From Bacillota bacterium (GTDB taxonomy: Bacteria; Bacillota; Clostridia; Christensenellales; SZUA-584): a stretch of 64,000 nucleotides of DNA. Within the stretch, counting starts at the first letter, position 1. The number at the start of each line of letters is the position of its first letter. Below the pieces are notes generated by a model, which made no database searches, was not told the DNA's origin, and saw nothing but the letters and a program-made list of their open reading frames with translations. The stretch is from contig JAEYOE010000032.1 in assembly GCA_023412005.1 (NCBI GenBank), forward strand, positions 68,534 through 132,533, read 5' to 3'. Positions 50,235 through 59,656 of this stretch are shown piece after piece. Position numbers and translations under genes: made by a program.

Positions 50235-51014
50235 TTATTTACTGCCGTCTTGGGGAGATGAAATTTGCCCCATATGCGAATTGGCTTCGGTACTGTTTTT
50301 GCAAAACTCAGAATAACTGATGCCTGAATACTTTTTAAAACAACGTCCGAAATAGTTGGGATCTGGAATGCCAACGGCGGATGCAATGCAAAACATCTTC
50401 TGATTTTCATTGGCTAGCGTCATGGCTCTTTTCATTCGGCATTCTGTGAGATACTCGATAAATGAACTGCCAATCTCCGCTTTAAACCGCCTGCTTAAAT
50501 AGCTCGGGTTGAATCCAAACGTCTGAGCGATGGAGGTGAGATTAAGACTCGAATCCTTATAGTTCTCGGTCACATACCGTGCGATACGGCGGATTGCTGA
50601 CGGCTCGATCTCTCTGTTTTCTTCGGTATCCTTGGCCGGTTCTTCCACGCTTTGTACAACTTTATTTAATACCTCATAAATCTCAGATCTGACAATGGGC
50701 TTTAGTATGTACCCGCAGACCTTTAACCCGATGCATTGACGCGCATATTCAAAATCATCAAAAGCAGTCAGAACGATGATCTTGAGATTCGGATAGCGGT
50801 CGGCTGCCAGCTTGGAGAATTCGATGCCGCCCATAAATGGCATACAGATATCCACAAACGCGATATGCGGCCTTAGGTCATCAATCTTATTAATGGCTTC
50901 AATCCCGCTTCCTGCTTCGCCCACCACCTCAAGACCAAGCGAAGCCCAGTCGATTGATTTTTTCAGCAGCAGACGCGTAGGTTGTTCATCATCGATAAGC
51001 ATGACTCTAAACAT
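50235..51014 (-). CDS. YesN-type response regulator with AraC DNA-binding domain
   Basis: 259 residues, somewhat short for YesN regulators. REC domain: LIDDEQPT acidic pair, phosphoacceptor Asp55 (FVDICMPFMGG), TAFDDFEYA and Lys in LKPI. The C-terminal AraC domain has NLTSIAQTFGFNPSYLSRRF and FCIASAVGIPDPNYFGRCF. The cognate kinase is the upstream gene, nine bases away. It probably activates the binding-protein/permease genes in response to an extracellular glycan. Confidence 0.9.
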   Translation of the reverse strand: MFRVMLIDDEQPTRLLLKKSIDWASLGLEVVGEAGSGIEAINKIDDLRPHIAFVDICMPFMGGIEFSKLAADRYPNLKIIVLTAFDDFEYARQCIGLKVCGYILKPIVRSEIYEVLNKVVQSVEEPAKDTEENREIEPSAIRRIARYVTENYKDSSLNLTSIAQTFGFNPSYLSRRFKAEIGSSFIEYLTECRMKRAMTLANENQKMFCIASAVGIPDPNYFGRCFKKYSGISYSEFCKNSTEANSHMGQISSPQDGSK

Positions 51015-51023
51015 AACTCGACC

Positions 51024-52763
51024 TCACTTGCTTGGAATGATAATCTCAATCTCGGTGAACTCGCCGATTTCACTGCGTATCTGTATCTCGCTGCGATAGT
51101 CGAAATAATAACGGATTCTCTCAATTGTCCCTTTGAGGCCAAAACCAAAAAGCGCGTCTGTATCAACAACGTTGCTTGAAAGCGCTTTTGCTATCTGTTC
51201 TTCAGACATCCCGACACCAGAATCGAATACAGATATATGGATCATGTCGTCCTTCTTAAATGCACTGATGCGAATGATTCCCTTTTCACCTTTCAGCCTG
51301 ATGCCGTGATACAGGCTGTTTTCCACGAGTGGCTGCAATATCAGCTTGGGTATCTGCGCATTCAGCACGTCTTCTTCCACGATATATTCATCGTCCAGAA
51401 TGTCTCCGTAACGCAGCTTCTGCAGTGCCAGATAATCCTTCACAATCAGAATCTCATTGCGGAGCATGATCTGTCTGCTGCCCTTGCTTAAAAAATTGCG
51501 GTAAAAGCTCCCCAGCGTTTCCAACGCATCGTGAACCTTGGGCGCATTGCTTTGCAGCGCCATATAGCTGATTGTCTCCAGCGAATTGTAAAGAAAATGC
51601 GGCTTAATCTGCTCCTGTAGCGTTCGCATCTCCGCATTTCGTATGCTGCTTTCCTTTTCTATTAATTCGTCGATTAAACGGTGGATATGAGCCACCATGC
51701 TGTTATAGCTGTTTGCCAGACGGTGGATCTCGTTGTTGGGTAGCACCAGCTTAATCTCGTGAAGCTCGCCGTCCACCTGCGTGCTTGTCATCGCTTCGGT
51801 TAAAAGATCGATTGGACGTGCAATGTTGCTTGAAATGAATATCCCGCTAGCGAATACTGACAATAAAACCGCCGCAATTAGCGTAATCACCAGCAGTATG
51901 GTTTCACTTGAATTCATCTCCGCCGCCGTCACCTTGCATCTGCTGATCTGTACAATCGGCAAATCCGGCATCGAGAACGAACTAAGCACCTGTCTTTCTC
52001 CATCTACGGTGACCTCTTGCCATTTGAAACCATTATCCACATATTCTTGGTTGAACGAATCTATGAGCCCCTCATTGCCCCAAAGAAAGTTGCCGTTTTT
52101 ATCAAAAAAGCAGATTTGCCGATTATGACTGGCCCCTTGTGTGGCAGTATAGAGTACATTTGGGTTCAGATTCACCACCAATAGACCAATTTCTTTTTGT
52201 GTTTCAATATCATAAATAAGACGCATCATCGAAATCAAGGTGCCTCTGCGCTTGGTAAAGGCGCCTTGTCCGTCAATACCGAGGACAACCCCTCCCTTTG
52301 CTTTCAATAATGGCTGTCTCCAATCCTGTGTTAGCAGGAGCTTTTTATCAACATCAATCAAGCCTGAACCTGTCCGAACAAATTTTCCATCCAGATGAAA
52401 AATGTATACAGAATCGATATAGCTGTATATATGTGTGATACTGATAACCCCGTTACACACTGTTGTCTGGTTGTACGCGTCGTTATTCAAAAAATCTGTG
52501 ACGGCACTGTTAAGCATAATCAGGCGAGACATTTCTTTGTACCGGTCAAAGTTCGACTTAATGTTGCTGTTTAAGCTCGTCATGGCTGTTTCGCTGTTCG
52601 ACACCGTGTTGTCCACGGAAGCTCTGTCCATAATAATAAGGTACGATGTCGAAAAAACCACACAAAAGAGAGAAAAAATCAGCAGGAAAAAACGCCATGT
52701 TTTGCTTTTTAAAGAATGCTCACCGTGCTGCCTTATTTTTAATTTCTGAGTCAACGCTTTCAT
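51024..52763 (-). CDS. YesM-type sensor histidine kinase
   Basis: 579 residues. Helix 1 (FFLLIFSLFCVVFSTSYLIIM) and helix 2 (LLVITLIAAVLLSVFASGIF, about 285-305) flank an extracytoplasmic dCache-like sensor domain of about 240 residues. HAMP follows, then the LytS/YesM-type kinase core: EQIKPHFLYNSLETI with the phospho-His near 387, N-box VENSLYHGIRLKGEKG, and G-boxes SVFDSGVGMSEEQIAKAL and FGFGLKGTIERI. It senses an outside sugar signal or the binding protein and phosphorylates the next gene's product. AGGAGGCTTTCAA precedes the ATG. Confidence 0.92.
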   Translation of the reverse strand: MKALTQKLKIRQHGEHSLKSKTWRFFLLIFSLFCVVFSTSYLIIMDRASVDNTVSNSETAMTSLNSNIKSNFDRYKEMSRLIMLNSAVTDFLNNDAYNQTTVCNGVISITHIYSYIDSVYIFHLDGKFVRTGSGLIDVDKKLLLTQDWRQPLLKAKGGVVLGIDGQGAFTKRRGTLISMMRLIYDIETQKEIGLLVVNLNPNVLYTATQGASHNRQICFFDKNGNFLWGNEGLIDSFNQEYVDNGFKWQEVTVDGERQVLSSFSMPDLPIVQISRCKVTAAEMNSSETILLVITLIAAVLLSVFASGIFISSNIARPIDLLTEAMTSTQVDGELHEIKLVLPNNEIHRLANSYNSMVAHIHRLIDELIEKESSIRNAEMRTLQEQIKPHFLYNSLETISYMALQSNAPKVHDALETLGSFYRNFLSKGSRQIMLRNEILIVKDYLALQKLRYGDILDDEYIVEEDVLNAQIPKLILQPLVENSLYHGIRLKGEKGIIRISAFKKDDMIHISVFDSGVGMSEEQIAKALSSNVVDTDALFGFGLKGTIERIRYYFDYRSEIQIRSEIGEFTEIEIIIPSK

Positions 52764-52873
52764 TTGAAAGCCTCCTACAGCAGCATTGATACTCTTATTA
52801 TAACAGCCACATTCTTCATTTTAAATCTATTTATACAAGCGTTAGCACAACCGCCCATTGGTGAGTACTGCGC

Positions 52874-53749
52874 TTAGCCCTTAATGGCTCCAGCGCTGAC
52901 GCTTTCATGAATTTTTTTGCTTAAGAAGGCATAAACCAATAGCATTGGAAATGTTGCCAGTACCAGCGATGCCCCAATGGGACCCCAATCTCTTGTATAT
53001 GATCCCGAAAGCGTCTGTAAGCCCACTGTCAATGTTCTGAACTCGGATTTACTGATAAATATCAAAGCAAACATCAATTCGTTCCAAGCTTGAATAAAGG
53101 TGAATATACCAACGGTCGCAATGGAAGGACGCATCATTGGAAATATGACATGCCTGAATATGCGCCACACACCACAGCCATCAATACAGGCGGCTTCATC
53201 GAGCTCTTTGGGGATCTCCTGCATAAACCCGACAAATATTAAAATCGCCACGGATAACGCAAAAGCCGTATAGGGAATAATAAGTGATTGATAAGAATCC
53301 AGCATCTTGAGCTTTGAGAGCACCAGAAATATTGGTAATATCGACGCATGAATAGGCATCGTCATTCCGAGAATCACCATATGATTCGCGACTTTTCGTC
53401 CTTTCCATACCATTCTGGAAAGTGCAAAGGCAGCCATCATGCCAATGATGGTCGTCAGAACAATCGTAATGCCGGTCACGATAATGCTGTTCAGGAAAAA
53501 ACCGGTCAGATCGTGTACGCCCAGAACTTTTTCATAATTTTCCCATAGCCAATTTTGCGGCAGGCCAATTACGTTTTCACCGAAAATTTCGGAGTTGCTC
53601 TTGAGCGAGAAAGTGAACATCCAATACAGAGGAAATACATTGATAATAAACCATATAATCAGAAGCGCGTAAACAAGCACTTCTTTTGTCAACCACTTTT
53701 TTGAATGCTTCAGTGGGATGTTCGTTGGTGTAAAAAGCTCAAGCTTCAT
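52874..53749 (-). CDS. Carbohydrate ABC transporter permease (MalG-like)
   Basis: 291 residues, six transmembrane helices. The EAA loop is PKELDEAACIDGCGVWRIF, the CUT1 permease signature contacting the ATPase. It ends AGAIKG, as typical for MalG homologues. The ATG directly follows the TGA of the partner permease, with GGAGGTGGACTGA as ribosome binding site, so the two are translationally coupled. Confidence 0.93.
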   Translation of the reverse strand: MKLELFTPTNIPLKHSKKWLTKEVLVYALLIIWFIINVFPLYWMFTFSLKSNSEIFGENVIGLPQNWLWENYEKVLGVHDLTGFFLNSIIVTGITIVLTTIIGMMAAFALSRMVWKGRKVANHMVILGMTMPIHASILPIFLVLSKLKMLDSYQSLIIPYTAFALSVAILIFVGFMQEIPKELDEAACIDGCGVWRIFRHVIFPMMRPSIATVGIFTFIQAWNELMFALIFISKSEFRTLTVGLQTLSGSYTRDWGPIGASLVLATFPMLLVYAFLSKKIHESVSAGAIKG

Positions 53750-54631
53750 TCAGTCCACCTCCGTTTTAAATGATTTTCGAATCACTATAGCCAAAATCAT
53801 GCACAAAGCGATCAACAACACAGCGATGGCGCTTCCAAGGCCATATTGGTTTCGTAAAAACATTCTTGAATACAACAGTGTACTGGGCACCTCGGTCGCG
53901 TGAGCAGGCCCGCCGCCTGTAAGAATGTAAACCATATCAAATATCTTCAATGAACCGGTCACCGAAATGATCAGACACACGCGCAAGACCGGCTTTATCA
54001 TTGGTATGATAATTTTTCTATTGATCTGGGATTCTGAGGCACCATCTATTAAAGCGGCCTCTTTGATTTCGTTGGGAACACCCTGAATGCCCGCATACAT
54101 CAGCAGCATATGATATCCGGTAAACTGCCACATCGTTGGAATAAAGGCTGCCACCAGCGCTGTTCCTCTGTCTCCAAGCCAGGCTTTTGCCCAGGATTCC
54201 AATCCCAAAGCACTCAGCCCCTGATTCAACAGACCATAATCAGGGTTGTAAATTTTTAGCCATAATTGGCCGATAACAACAGTGGAGAGCAATACCGGGA
54301 TAAAATACGCCGACAAAAACATACGGCTGCCTCGTCTTCCTCTTGCCAGAAGCAACGCCAGCAGCAGCGAGAACGGCAGCTGTATAAAAACGGAGGCTGA
54401 CATATATAACACGGCGTTCAGCAGTGACTGCGGAAAGTTGATTGTTGAACTCGAGAAAAGTTGAATATAATTATCGAAACCCACAAACTTCATATCAGAC
54501 ATGCCATCCCAATCCTGAAGGCTGTAATAAACCGACATGATAACCGGAATGACAATAATCGCAAAAAAGAGAATCGCCGCAGGCAGTAAGAACAGTATGA
54601 TCGCCGGTTTGTTCCTATAGATATTGTTCAT
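53750..54631 (-). CDS. Sugar ABC transporter permease (MalF-like)
   Basis: 293 residues, six helices. The EAA loop is PNEIKEAALIDGASESQINR, and FTGYHMLLMYAGIQGVP precedes it. Together with the MalG-like protein it forms the membrane channel of a CUT1 importer for an oligosaccharide. It is short at the N-terminus compared with E. coli MalF, as usual in Firmicutes. Separated from the binding-protein gene by a stable hairpin. Confidence 0.93.
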   Translation of the reverse strand: MNNIYRNKPAIILFLLPAAILFFAIIVIPVIMSVYYSLQDWDGMSDMKFVGFDNYIQLFSSSTINFPQSLLNAVLYMSASVFIQLPFSLLLALLLARGRRGSRMFLSAYFIPVLLSTVVIGQLWLKIYNPDYGLLNQGLSALGLESWAKAWLGDRGTALVAAFIPTMWQFTGYHMLLMYAGIQGVPNEIKEAALIDGASESQINRKIIIPMIKPVLRVCLIISVTGSLKIFDMVYILTGGGPAHATEVPSTLLYSRMFLRNQYGLGSAIAVLLIALCMILAIVIRKSFKTEVD

Positions 54632-54671
54632 AATTCTCCCCTCGTTGTTGGCAATACAACTTTTTTAGAGC

Positions 54672-54702
54672 AGCGGCCTCCCGGTTTTGCGGGGAGGCCG
54701 CT
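54672..54702 (-). other. Stable intercistronic hairpin between binding-protein and permease genes
   Basis: AGCGGCCTCCC ... GGGAGGCCGCT, 11-bp GC-rich stem with no T-run on the minus strand. In such operons a hairpin here usually protects the binding-protein mRNA and lowers permease expression. Confidence 0.7.
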
Positions 54703-54744
54703 AAAAGCTCATCATTTATTTTTGCTTAAACAAAACGTTCTGTA

Positions 54745-56073
54745 TTATACTCCCAGCTGAGCCGCCATTAGCTCAACGAACTTCTCGGGAGTAATGTCTC
54801 CAAGATACAGCTGCTGCAGGTTTTCAAGATACACACCGGCATCCTCTGATTCCATCAGCGTATCAAACCAAAGCGTGAACGATGTGGCATCCTGAACCAG
54901 CGCGGCAATTTCCTGAGTCTGCGGTCTGACGGAGTTAACGTCATAGTCAACTTGCCATGCCGCAATACCGCTGCCCGACAGGAATGCGTTTTTCGAGATA
55001 TTCTTGCTGATTTCAAACATCGCCGTCATGGCTTCTTCGGGGTACTTTGTGGACGCGGAAACCATCAGAGAATCGGAAGGGCCGCCCATGAAGTCGGTAA
55101 TTTTGGCTGTTTGTGAGTTTAAAACAGGGATCGGTATGCAGCCAAAGTCGTCGGGATTTTTGGATTTCGTGTAGAAATCGCTGACCATCCAGCTTCCTGT
55201 AATGTACATCGGCTCATCGCCATCATAGAAGGTCTGTGTTGCTTCGTCGTTGTTCAGCGCCACGGCGTTCTTGCTATAAGCGCCCATTCCCACGAGTTCG
55301 GCAAATTTGGTTGAGGCGCTGAGGAAATCGGGAGAATTGTAGCTGACTTTTCCGTCCTTGGTCAGGCAGCTTCTCAGTGCATCCGGGCCCACCGATTTGA
55401 GGGTCAGCGCATCGTGCGTCATCGCCAGATTCCAGATATCCTTGGCGCTGATACCAAACGGGACAATTCCGTTGTCGATAAACGTCTGGCATACACTCGC
55501 AAGCTCTTCAAACGTTGTGGGGGGCTTTAAGCCATACTTTGCGAACATAGCTTTGTTGTAGAACAACATTGATACGTTCATCGTGTAGACGGTTCCGTAT
55601 TTCTTTCCATCGTATGTCAGGTTTCCCAGCATAACTTCAGGCAGCTGTTCTGCGTATTTTGCATATACGTCATCCACGCTCAGAACACGGCCAGCTTCAA
55701 CGAAGGGCTGTGAGAAGCCGCCGCCCCAGGTAAAGAAGATGTCCGGAAGCTCATTGGCCGCCACAGCGGATTTAAGCTTTGTTTTGTACGATTCGTTTTC
55801 GAATGTTTCATACTCGATCTTGATGTTCGGGTGATCGGTTTCAAATTGCGCAATCGCATCCAGGTATGGTTGGTAGTAGTTATCGCTTTCGGTCGCGATA
55901 CTCCAGAGTCTCAGCGTGACCTGTTCTTCTGGCGCTTCTGCCGAGGCTTGTTCAGGCTCAGCAGATGCTTTTTCCGGTGAGGGCTCCGTGCTCACCGCTT
56001 CCGGTTGTGCGCTGCAAGCGGTCAGTGAGACGATGAAAAGCAGTGCAAGCATTAAAGCAATGACTTTTTTCAT
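54745..56073 (-). CDS. Extracellular sugar-binding lipoprotein of the CUT1 importer
   Basis: 442 residues from ATG 56073 (AGGAGGATGG upstream). The lipoprotein signal peptide ends LLFIVSLTAC, with Cys20 the likely lipidated residue. A Glu/Pro/Ala/Ser-rich spacer (STEPSPEKASAEPEQASAEAP) tethers the domain. The mature part is a cluster-B/D family 1 solute-binding protein (VTLRLWSIATE; NIKIEYETFENESYKTKLK; LPDIFFTWGGGF; YITGSWMVSDF). It delivers an oligosaccharide to the MalFG-like permease. The adjacent GH3 enzyme suggests xylo- or gluco-oligosaccharides. Confidence 0.93.
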   Translation of the reverse strand: MKKVIALMLALLFIVSLTACSAQPEAVSTEPSPEKASAEPEQASAEAPEEQVTLRLWSIATESDNYYQPYLDAIAQFETDHPNIKIEYETFENESYKTKLKSAVAANELPDIFFTWGGGFSQPFVEAGRVLSVDDVYAKYAEQLPEVMLGNLTYDGKKYGTVYTMNVSMLFYNKAMFAKYGLKPPTTFEELASVCQTFIDNGIVPFGISAKDIWNLAMTHDALTLKSVGPDALRSCLTKDGKVSYNSPDFLSASTKFAELVGMGAYSKNAVALNNDEATQTFYDGDEPMYITGSWMVSDFYTKSKNPDDFGCIPIPVLNSQTAKITDFMGGPSDSLMVSASTKYPEEAMTAMFEISKNISKNAFLSGSGIAAWQVDYDVNSVRPQTQEIAALVQDATSFTLWFDTLMESEDAGVYLENLQQLYLGDITPEKFVELMAAQLGV

Positions 56074-56168
56074 GGGGTAACCATCCTCCTTATTATTTTG
56101 GGATGATACAATTTTAGCGTTCAACTAAATTAAGGTAAATGGCATATCATTACTTCTCAACGTATTAT

Positions 56169-56220
56169 TTTTACCTGTATTGCTATCATATGAGCACAAT
56201 CTTTACATTCACAGGTAAAA
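56169..56220 (-). promoter_or_regulatory. Inverted repeat around the binding-protein gene promoter region
   Basis: TTTTACCTGT (56169-56178) and ACAGGTAAAA (56211-56220) are perfect 10-base inverted copies separated by 32 bases, about 100 bases upstream of the binding-protein start. They could be paired sites for the YesN-type regulator or the LacI regulator; neither is proven. Confidence 0.5.
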
Positions 56221-56240
56221 TAAATACTTACAAACGGAAA

Positions 56241-56266
56241 ACGGGCATGCAAAAGCGCGTGCCCGT
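56241..56266 (-). terminator. Intrinsic terminator after the GH3 gene
   Basis: ACGGGCATGC ... GCGTGCCCGT stem; on the minus strand it is followed by TTTTCC. It separates lacI-GH3 from the importer genes. Confidence 0.75.
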
Positions 56267-56307
56267 TTGTTTGAGTTCTGAATACATACCATCACTGATA
56301 CCATAGT

Positions 56308-58398
56308 CTAAAGACTGATGTGTGTTTTGGCACAGGCGCAGCCGGAGAGCTGACAGCTTAAGTCATCGGGCTGGCTGACACCTGCATAGAGTGTAAAGCG
56401 ACGACTGTCAACGAACCGACGCCCGGCATCATCCACCACTTCAAATGCTTCGGGCTTCACCGTCAAGGTCACGTCCAGCGTCTCTCCTTTTTTTAAGTGG
56501 ACACGCTTAAACCCGCACAGTTTATGGTTCGGCACAGCCCATGACGAATCATTGTCTTTGATATACAATTGAATCACCTCATCCGTGTCGTACGGGCCGA
56601 TGTTTTCCACAATCAGGCTGGCTTTGCCGTCATGAACATGATACTGAAGATCACGGCAAACGGTTTTAGAATAGGTCAGTCCAAAGCCAAACGGATAAAG
56701 CACGTTGTTATAAGCATAGCGGTATGTGCGGTTAAGCATGGCATAATCGTCGAATGGTGGGAGCAATTCGACGGATTTATAGAATGTGACCGGCAGCTTA
56801 CCCGATGGCGATACATCGCCAAAAAGAATGTCGGCCAGTGCTTTGCCGCCCATCTGCCCCGGATACCATACCTGTATGATGGCGTCTGCCGCGTCTGCCA
56901 ATGGATTGATTGAACTACCGGACGCAAGAACGACAACGGTTGGCTTGCCGACAGCCAGCACCTTCTCTATCAGCACACGCTGACTGGCCGGCAGAAGCAG
57001 ATCCGGCTTATCGCCAGATGCAAAAGCGTTACCCGTATCGCCCTCTTCGCCTTCTATAGTGGCATCAAGCCCAACACACAGCACGACCACATCCGATTGT
57101 TCTGCCACTATCATGGCTTCTGCATATCCGTCGCCCGGCATGGCAAGAGGCTGCAGCTGATCCTTGAATAAATGGCAGCCTTCCGCATAATAAACCCGTC
57201 CGTCAGCCGCTGCGCGGATGCCGTCTAAGAATGTGATCATTTCGTTGGCTGTTCCGTAATAGTTACCACGTAGGGCATCGACGCTTGCTGCGTTAGGGCC
57301 GATAACACCAATGGTTTTGACGGCCTTTTTGTCGAGCGGAAGCAGTCCGTTATTTTTCAACAGTACCATTGACTGTCGCGCACACTCCAGCGAAAGCGTT
57401 TTATGAGCTTCGCAGCTCACCAGCTCGTAATCGATACTGTCATATTCGCAGGTGTTATCCAGCAGTCCGAGCCGCGCTCTCGTCCGCATGAGACGCACAG
57501 CCGACCGTGTCAGATCTTCTTCGGTGATCAGGCCCTCTTTAAGCGCAACCAGCAGATGCAGATACGTATTGCCGCAATTGCAGTCGCATCCAGACTTCAG
57601 CGCCAGGGCGGCCGATTCGGGGGCTGTCGCGGTGACCATATGATGCGTATGAAAATCGCGGATGGCCCAGCAGTCTGATACAAAATAACCGTCGAAGCCC
57701 CACGTGGACAGCTTTCCCATCAAATAACGGCTCGCGCAAGCGGGCTGCCCGTTAAGCCGATTGTAAGCACCCATCACACCCTCCACGCGCGCTTCTTTTA
57801 CCAGCGCTTCAAAAGCGGGAAGGTATGTTTCATTCAGATCCTTTTCAGAAATAAGCGCGTTAAAGCTGTGACGTGTCGCCTCGGGGCCGCTGTGCCCGGC
57901 AAAGTGCTTCGCGCACGCTGCGGCCATCAAATGCTTTCCGTCACCCTGAAGCCCTTTGACAAAGGCCACGCCAAGCCGTGACGTTAGATACGGGCATTCT
58001 CCGTAGGTTTCCTGGCCGCGCCCCCAGCGCGGATCGCGGAATATATTGATATTGGGCGTCCACATCGTGAGCCCTTTATAGATATCCCGGTCGCTGTGTC
58101 TGCGGTGTGCGTTAAACTTCGCACGCGCTTCCAGCGCACATGCCCGCGCAACGGAGTATAACATATCGGTGTCGAACATGGCTGCCAGTGCGATGGCCTG
58201 AGGATACATGGTGGCCGTTCCGCTTCTTGCCACGCCGTGCAACGCCTCATTCCACCAGTTGTATGCGGGCAGCCCCAGTCTCTCAATGGCCAGAGAATCA
58301 TAACGGAGCAGCCCCGCTTTTTCCTCTGCCGTCATTTTTGATACAATGGCCTGCGCTCTTTGCTCGAAAGACAGGTTCGGATCTTGATACGTCTCCAT
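56308..58398 (-). CDS. GH3-family beta-glycosidase (beta-xylosidase/glucosidase type), cytoplasmic
   Basis: 696 residues without a signal peptide. N-terminal barrel: RLGLPAYNWWNEALHGVARS, DPRWGRGQETYGECPYLTSR, ACAKHFAGHSGPEATRH and the nucleophile segment DGYFVSDCWAIRDF (Asp). C-terminal alpha/beta sandwich (IGVIGPNAASVDALRGNYYG; YPGQMGGKALADILFG) and fibronectin-like tail. The NWWNEALHG motif is typical of xylan beta-xylosidases and related GH3 enzymes. It should cleave oligosaccharides imported by the adjacent ABC system. It starts 11 bases after lacI. Confidence 0.9.
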   Translation of the reverse strand: METYQDPNLSFEQRAQAIVSKMTAEEKAGLLRYDSLAIERLGLPAYNWWNEALHGVARSGTATMYPQAIALAAMFDTDMLYSVARACALEARAKFNAHRRHSDRDIYKGLTMWTPNINIFRDPRWGRGQETYGECPYLTSRLGVAFVKGLQGDGKHLMAAACAKHFAGHSGPEATRHSFNALISEKDLNETYLPAFEALVKEARVEGVMGAYNRLNGQPACASRYLMGKLSTWGFDGYFVSDCWAIRDFHTHHMVTATAPESAALALKSGCDCNCGNTYLHLLVALKEGLITEEDLTRSAVRLMRTRARLGLLDNTCEYDSIDYELVSCEAHKTLSLECARQSMVLLKNNGLLPLDKKAVKTIGVIGPNAASVDALRGNYYGTANEMITFLDGIRAAADGRVYYAEGCHLFKDQLQPLAMPGDGYAEAMIVAEQSDVVVLCVGLDATIEGEEGDTGNAFASGDKPDLLLPASQRVLIEKVLAVGKPTVVVLASGSSINPLADAADAIIQVWYPGQMGGKALADILFGDVSPSGKLPVTFYKSVELLPPFDDYAMLNRTYRYAYNNVLYPFGFGLTYSKTVCRDLQYHVHDGKASLIVENIGPYDTDEVIQLYIKDNDSSWAVPNHKLCGFKRVHLKKGETLDVTLTVKPEAFEVVDDAGRRFVDSRRFTLYAGVSQPDDLSCQLSGCACAKTHISL

Positions 58399-58409
58399 AT
58401 TTCACTCTC

Positions 58410-59423
58410 CTAATTAATACGCCTGCAACTGTTGCCAATAAGCAGCTGTGGTTCCAGTATGATATTATCAGTCCGCTTTCCGCCTTCGACGCCAAGCATC
58501 TGCTTGATGAGGCTCTCGGCGGCCTTCGCGCCAATGCCGGTGGTATCCTGACGGATCGTGGTCAGCTGCGGCGTAAAAAACTGCGTGAGCTCAATCCCAT
58601 CAAAACCCACCATCGAAATATCCCCAGGCACAGATAATCCGGCATCTTTGACCGCGTTAATGGCACCGATCGCGCTGTAGTCATCGCTTGCAATCACAGC
58701 GGTGGGGCGTTCTTTTCGCAGCAATACCTCTCGCATCGATTGATACCCGCCGTCAATAGAATAGTATTTGGACTGAACCAAGTCCTCTGGCTTAAGCTGC
58801 TGACCCTTTTGCGCCATCGCTTTTTTCAGGCTTTGAATGCGCATGCCCGTGACAAACCTGGTATCTCCATGCATATAAACGATGCGTCGGTGGCCCAAAT
58901 CATACAGATGGTTGTATATCAGAGACATGCTTTTATCACAGTCGGTTGTCACACAGCCTATTGACGCATTCGAATAGTCAAAAGCAATCTTGGGAATGTC
59001 GCTTTCGATAAGCTCAATCGTTTCCTTTGATGAGAAGTTGGTGTGGACGATAAACACGCCATCTGCTTTTCTGTAGCGGCAGTGTCCGTAATAAGACAAG
59101 CCCATTTTTCCCACCTGATTGGAGACAAAAACGATATCGTATCCATGCCGCTCAACAACGCTTTTAAAGCTTTCGATAATGGCCGCAAAAAGATAGTGAC
59201 GGAGACCCATATCGGACCCATCCTGACACAGCACACTGATTGTCCAGGTGCGATTCTGGCTTAAGCCCTTGGCGCGCCCGTCAGGTATATAATCCAAGTT
59301 GCTGGCCGCCAGCCGAACTCTTCTTCTTGTGCTTACACTGACATCGGTTGCGCCGCTTAATGCCTTGGATACGGTCGCCGGAGATAATCCGCAGGATTTC
59401 GCAATATCATAAATCGTAGACAT
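58410..59423 (-). CDS. LacI family transcriptional regulator
   Basis: 337 residues from ATG 59423 (AAGGTG upstream; a GTG at 59432 is less likely). HTH: STIYDIAKSCGLSPATVSKA, then hinge helix. The periplasmic-binding-protein-like effector domain follows (ISVLCQDGSDMG; RRIVYMHGDTRFVTG; AVIASDDYSAIGAI; GDISMVGFDGIELTQFF). It probably represses the lacI-GH3 transcript and perhaps the importer, responding to a sugar. A perfect palindrome lies between its promoter region and start. Confidence 0.92.
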   Translation of the reverse strand: MSTIYDIAKSCGLSPATVSKALSGATDVSVSTRRRVRLAASNLDYIPDGRAKGLSQNRTWTISVLCQDGSDMGLRHYLFAAIIESFKSVVERHGYDIVFVSNQVGKMGLSYYGHCRYRKADGVFIVHTNFSSKETIELIESDIPKIAFDYSNASIGCVTTDCDKSMSLIYNHLYDLGHRRIVYMHGDTRFVTGMRIQSLKKAMAQKGQQLKPEDLVQSKYYSIDGGYQSMREVLLRKERPTAVIASDDYSAIGAINAVKDAGLSVPGDISMVGFDGIELTQFFTPQLTTIRQDTTGIGAKAAESLIKQMLGVEGGKRTDNIILEPQLLIGNSCRRIN

Positions 59424-59435
59424 GCTTTTCACCTT

Positions 59436-59449
59436 CGAAACCGGTTTCG
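59436..59449 (-). promoter_or_regulatory. LacI-family operator
   Basis: CGAAACCGGTTTCG, a perfect 14-bp palindrome with the central CG step of LacI/GalR-type sites, 12 bases upstream of the lacI ATG; an autoregulatory site. Confidence 0.8.
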
Positions 59450-59567
59450 GAATTGTAGTTTTATATTATCACATTATGTAATTTATGTCCATAGAATTGA
59501 TTGTATACATGAATATACCAGTGAGTTCTAATACATATAAAAAATATAGGAAAAATAAAAATAATGA

Positions 59568-59596
59568 TTGACGCGAGAAAGCGGATGTGCTACCAT
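59568..59596 (+). promoter_or_regulatory. Promoter of the rhodanese-radical SAM-cysK cluster
   Basis: TTGACG (59568-59573), 17-base spacer, TACCAT (59591-59596) preceded by TGC (extended -10). It implies a leader of about 175 nt before the rhodanese gene, containing a short ORF. Confidence 0.6.
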
Positions 59597-59656
59597 CAAT
59601 TTCATATAAAACATATATGAATAAAGTTTTCAGTCGGAAGCGAAAGGAGATTTCAG

